Assembly: GCA_003602515.1 (NCBI GenBank)
Contig: QQSB01000034.1
Location: 1 to 37,657 of the forward strand
Source of the DNA: Candidatus Poseidoniales archaeon
Lineage (GTDB): Archaea > Thermoplasmatota > Poseidoniia > Poseidoniales > Thalassarchaeaceae
DNA length: 37,657 bases
Direction of reading: 5' to 3'
The position numbers were made by a program, and so were the translations under genes. This document shows, in pieces, positions 36,912-37,657 of the stretch (its first letter is position 1; each line of letters opens with the position of its first letter). A model generated the notes under the pieces. The model saw nothing but the letters and a program-made list of their open reading frames with translations. It made no database searches and was not told the origin of the DNA.

Positions 36912-37628
36912 ATGGTAGATGTCCCCAATCTTGGAGAATGGGACATGGTTGTATTCGATGTCGATGGGACGCTTCTCGATAGAGATGGTTTTCATGACGA
37001 ATTGGTGAGTCTTGCAAAAAGGGTTGACAGGGATGTGATGCCTGTATCACTTGCATCGGGGAGGACTCTTCCCAACGTTACTCCTATTATGCAGGCGATA
37101 GGGACTTCGGGATTCATTGTCGCCGAGAATGGAGGAATGGTCTGGGATAGCATACAGGGACATGGAATCAGGTCACTCTCAGATGGTTCCAGGGCGAGGG
37201 AAGCAGCGGAATGGCTGGCGACGAAGATAGAGGGCCTGGATCCTAGAGGAATAGAGTCCAACAGATGGAGGGAGACTGAGTGGTGTCTGAGTAATACCGG
37301 CTCATTCGAAGAGATGAAGGGCCTGATCGCGGATAGTGAGTGGTCTGATCTCGAAGTGGTCTCAACCGGTTTTGCGGTTCACATCGCCAATCCGGGATTG
37401 GACAAATCCCTCGGACTGAGCATCGCTATGGAGCAGAGGGGGATTGATCCCAAGCGAGTTATCGCCTGTGGGGATGCCCCCAATGACATTCCTATGTTCG
37501 ATCTAGTTGGCTTCTCGGTTGCGGTCAGCGACCTCTATCCGGAAGTTGTGGCCTCCGCTGACGCTATCACCGAGGAAAGGGGCAAGAGCGGTTCGATAGA
37601 GCTCCTCAAGACTCTACTCGGTCAGTGA
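36912..37628 (+). CDS. HAD-superfamily phosphatase, archaeal phosphoglycolate phosphatase/Cof-like
   Basis: MVVFDVDGTLLDRDGF, VSLASGRTLPNV, FIVAENGGMVW, IACGDAPNDIPMFDLVGFSVAVSD. Confidence 0.9.
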   Translation: MVDVPNLGEWDMVVFDVDGTLLDRDGFHDELVSLAKRVDRDVMPVSLASGRTLPNVTPIMQAIGTSGFIVAENGGMVWDSIQGHGIRSLSDGSRAREAAEWLATKIEGLDPRGIESNRWRETEWCLSNTGSFEEMKGLIADSEWSDLEVVSTGFAVHIANPGLDKSLGLSIAMEQRGIDPKRVIACGDAPNDIPMFDLVGFSVAVSDLYPEVVASADAITEERGKSGSIELLKTLLGQ

Positions 37629-37633
37629 CTGGT

Positions 37634-37657
37634 TGGTGCAGGCGGCAGGATTCGAAC
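37634..37657 (-). tRNA. Partial tRNA 3' end (identity unresolved), CCA encoded, truncated by window edge
   Basis: Reverse complement GTTCGAATCCTGCCGCCTGCACCA: T-loop GTTCGAATC, T-stem 3' half, 7-nt acceptor 3' strand CGCCTGC, discriminator A, CCA. Confidence 0.8.

Noticed and set aside
36831-36995. N-terminal 55 residues of the 955-aa ATPase ORF
   Set aside because: Overlaps the 5' end of the divergent HAD phosphatase (start 36912); ATG at 36830 is a better start
1-37657. CRISPR arrays, IS elements, prophage or toxin-antitoxin modules
   Set aside because: No regularly spaced repeats, transposase/integrase motifs or phage structural genes seen by eye

Overview
Window of about 37.7 kb, gene-dense and archaeal. 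It has aIF5B, L7Ae/S28e/L24e, deoxyhypusine synthase, MC1, Hjc-like, CDC48 and geranylgeranyl reductase genes alongside bacterial-type genes such as UvrB, CcmF and SdhCAB. The gene mix is compatible with a marine Euryarchaeota/Poseidoniia (MGII)-like genome; that is inference only. Most of the window is chromosomal housekeeping content. I saw no CRISPR array, IS element, prophage or toxin-antitoxin module. Points worth a second look: (1) a 63-aa histone H1/Hc1-like protein in the same window as an MC1 chromatin protein; (2) a ParA/Soj-like ATPase whose P-loop reads KGGCSRTTT (Lys to Arg), convergent with a long Arg/Glu-rich coiled-coil protein and a triple zinc-ribbon protein; (3) an unlisted 35-aa double-CPKC micro-protein and an unlisted 59-aa helical micro-protein; (4) an L24e lacking three of four zinc-ligand cysteines; (5) a UvrB with an insertion between SATPG and IRPTGLLDP; (6) an AT-rich divergent intergenic island bounded by a perfect 9-bp inverted repeat. 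I see no convincing wholly new multi-gene system; the ParA/coiled-coil neighbourhood and the chromatin proteins are the best candidates.
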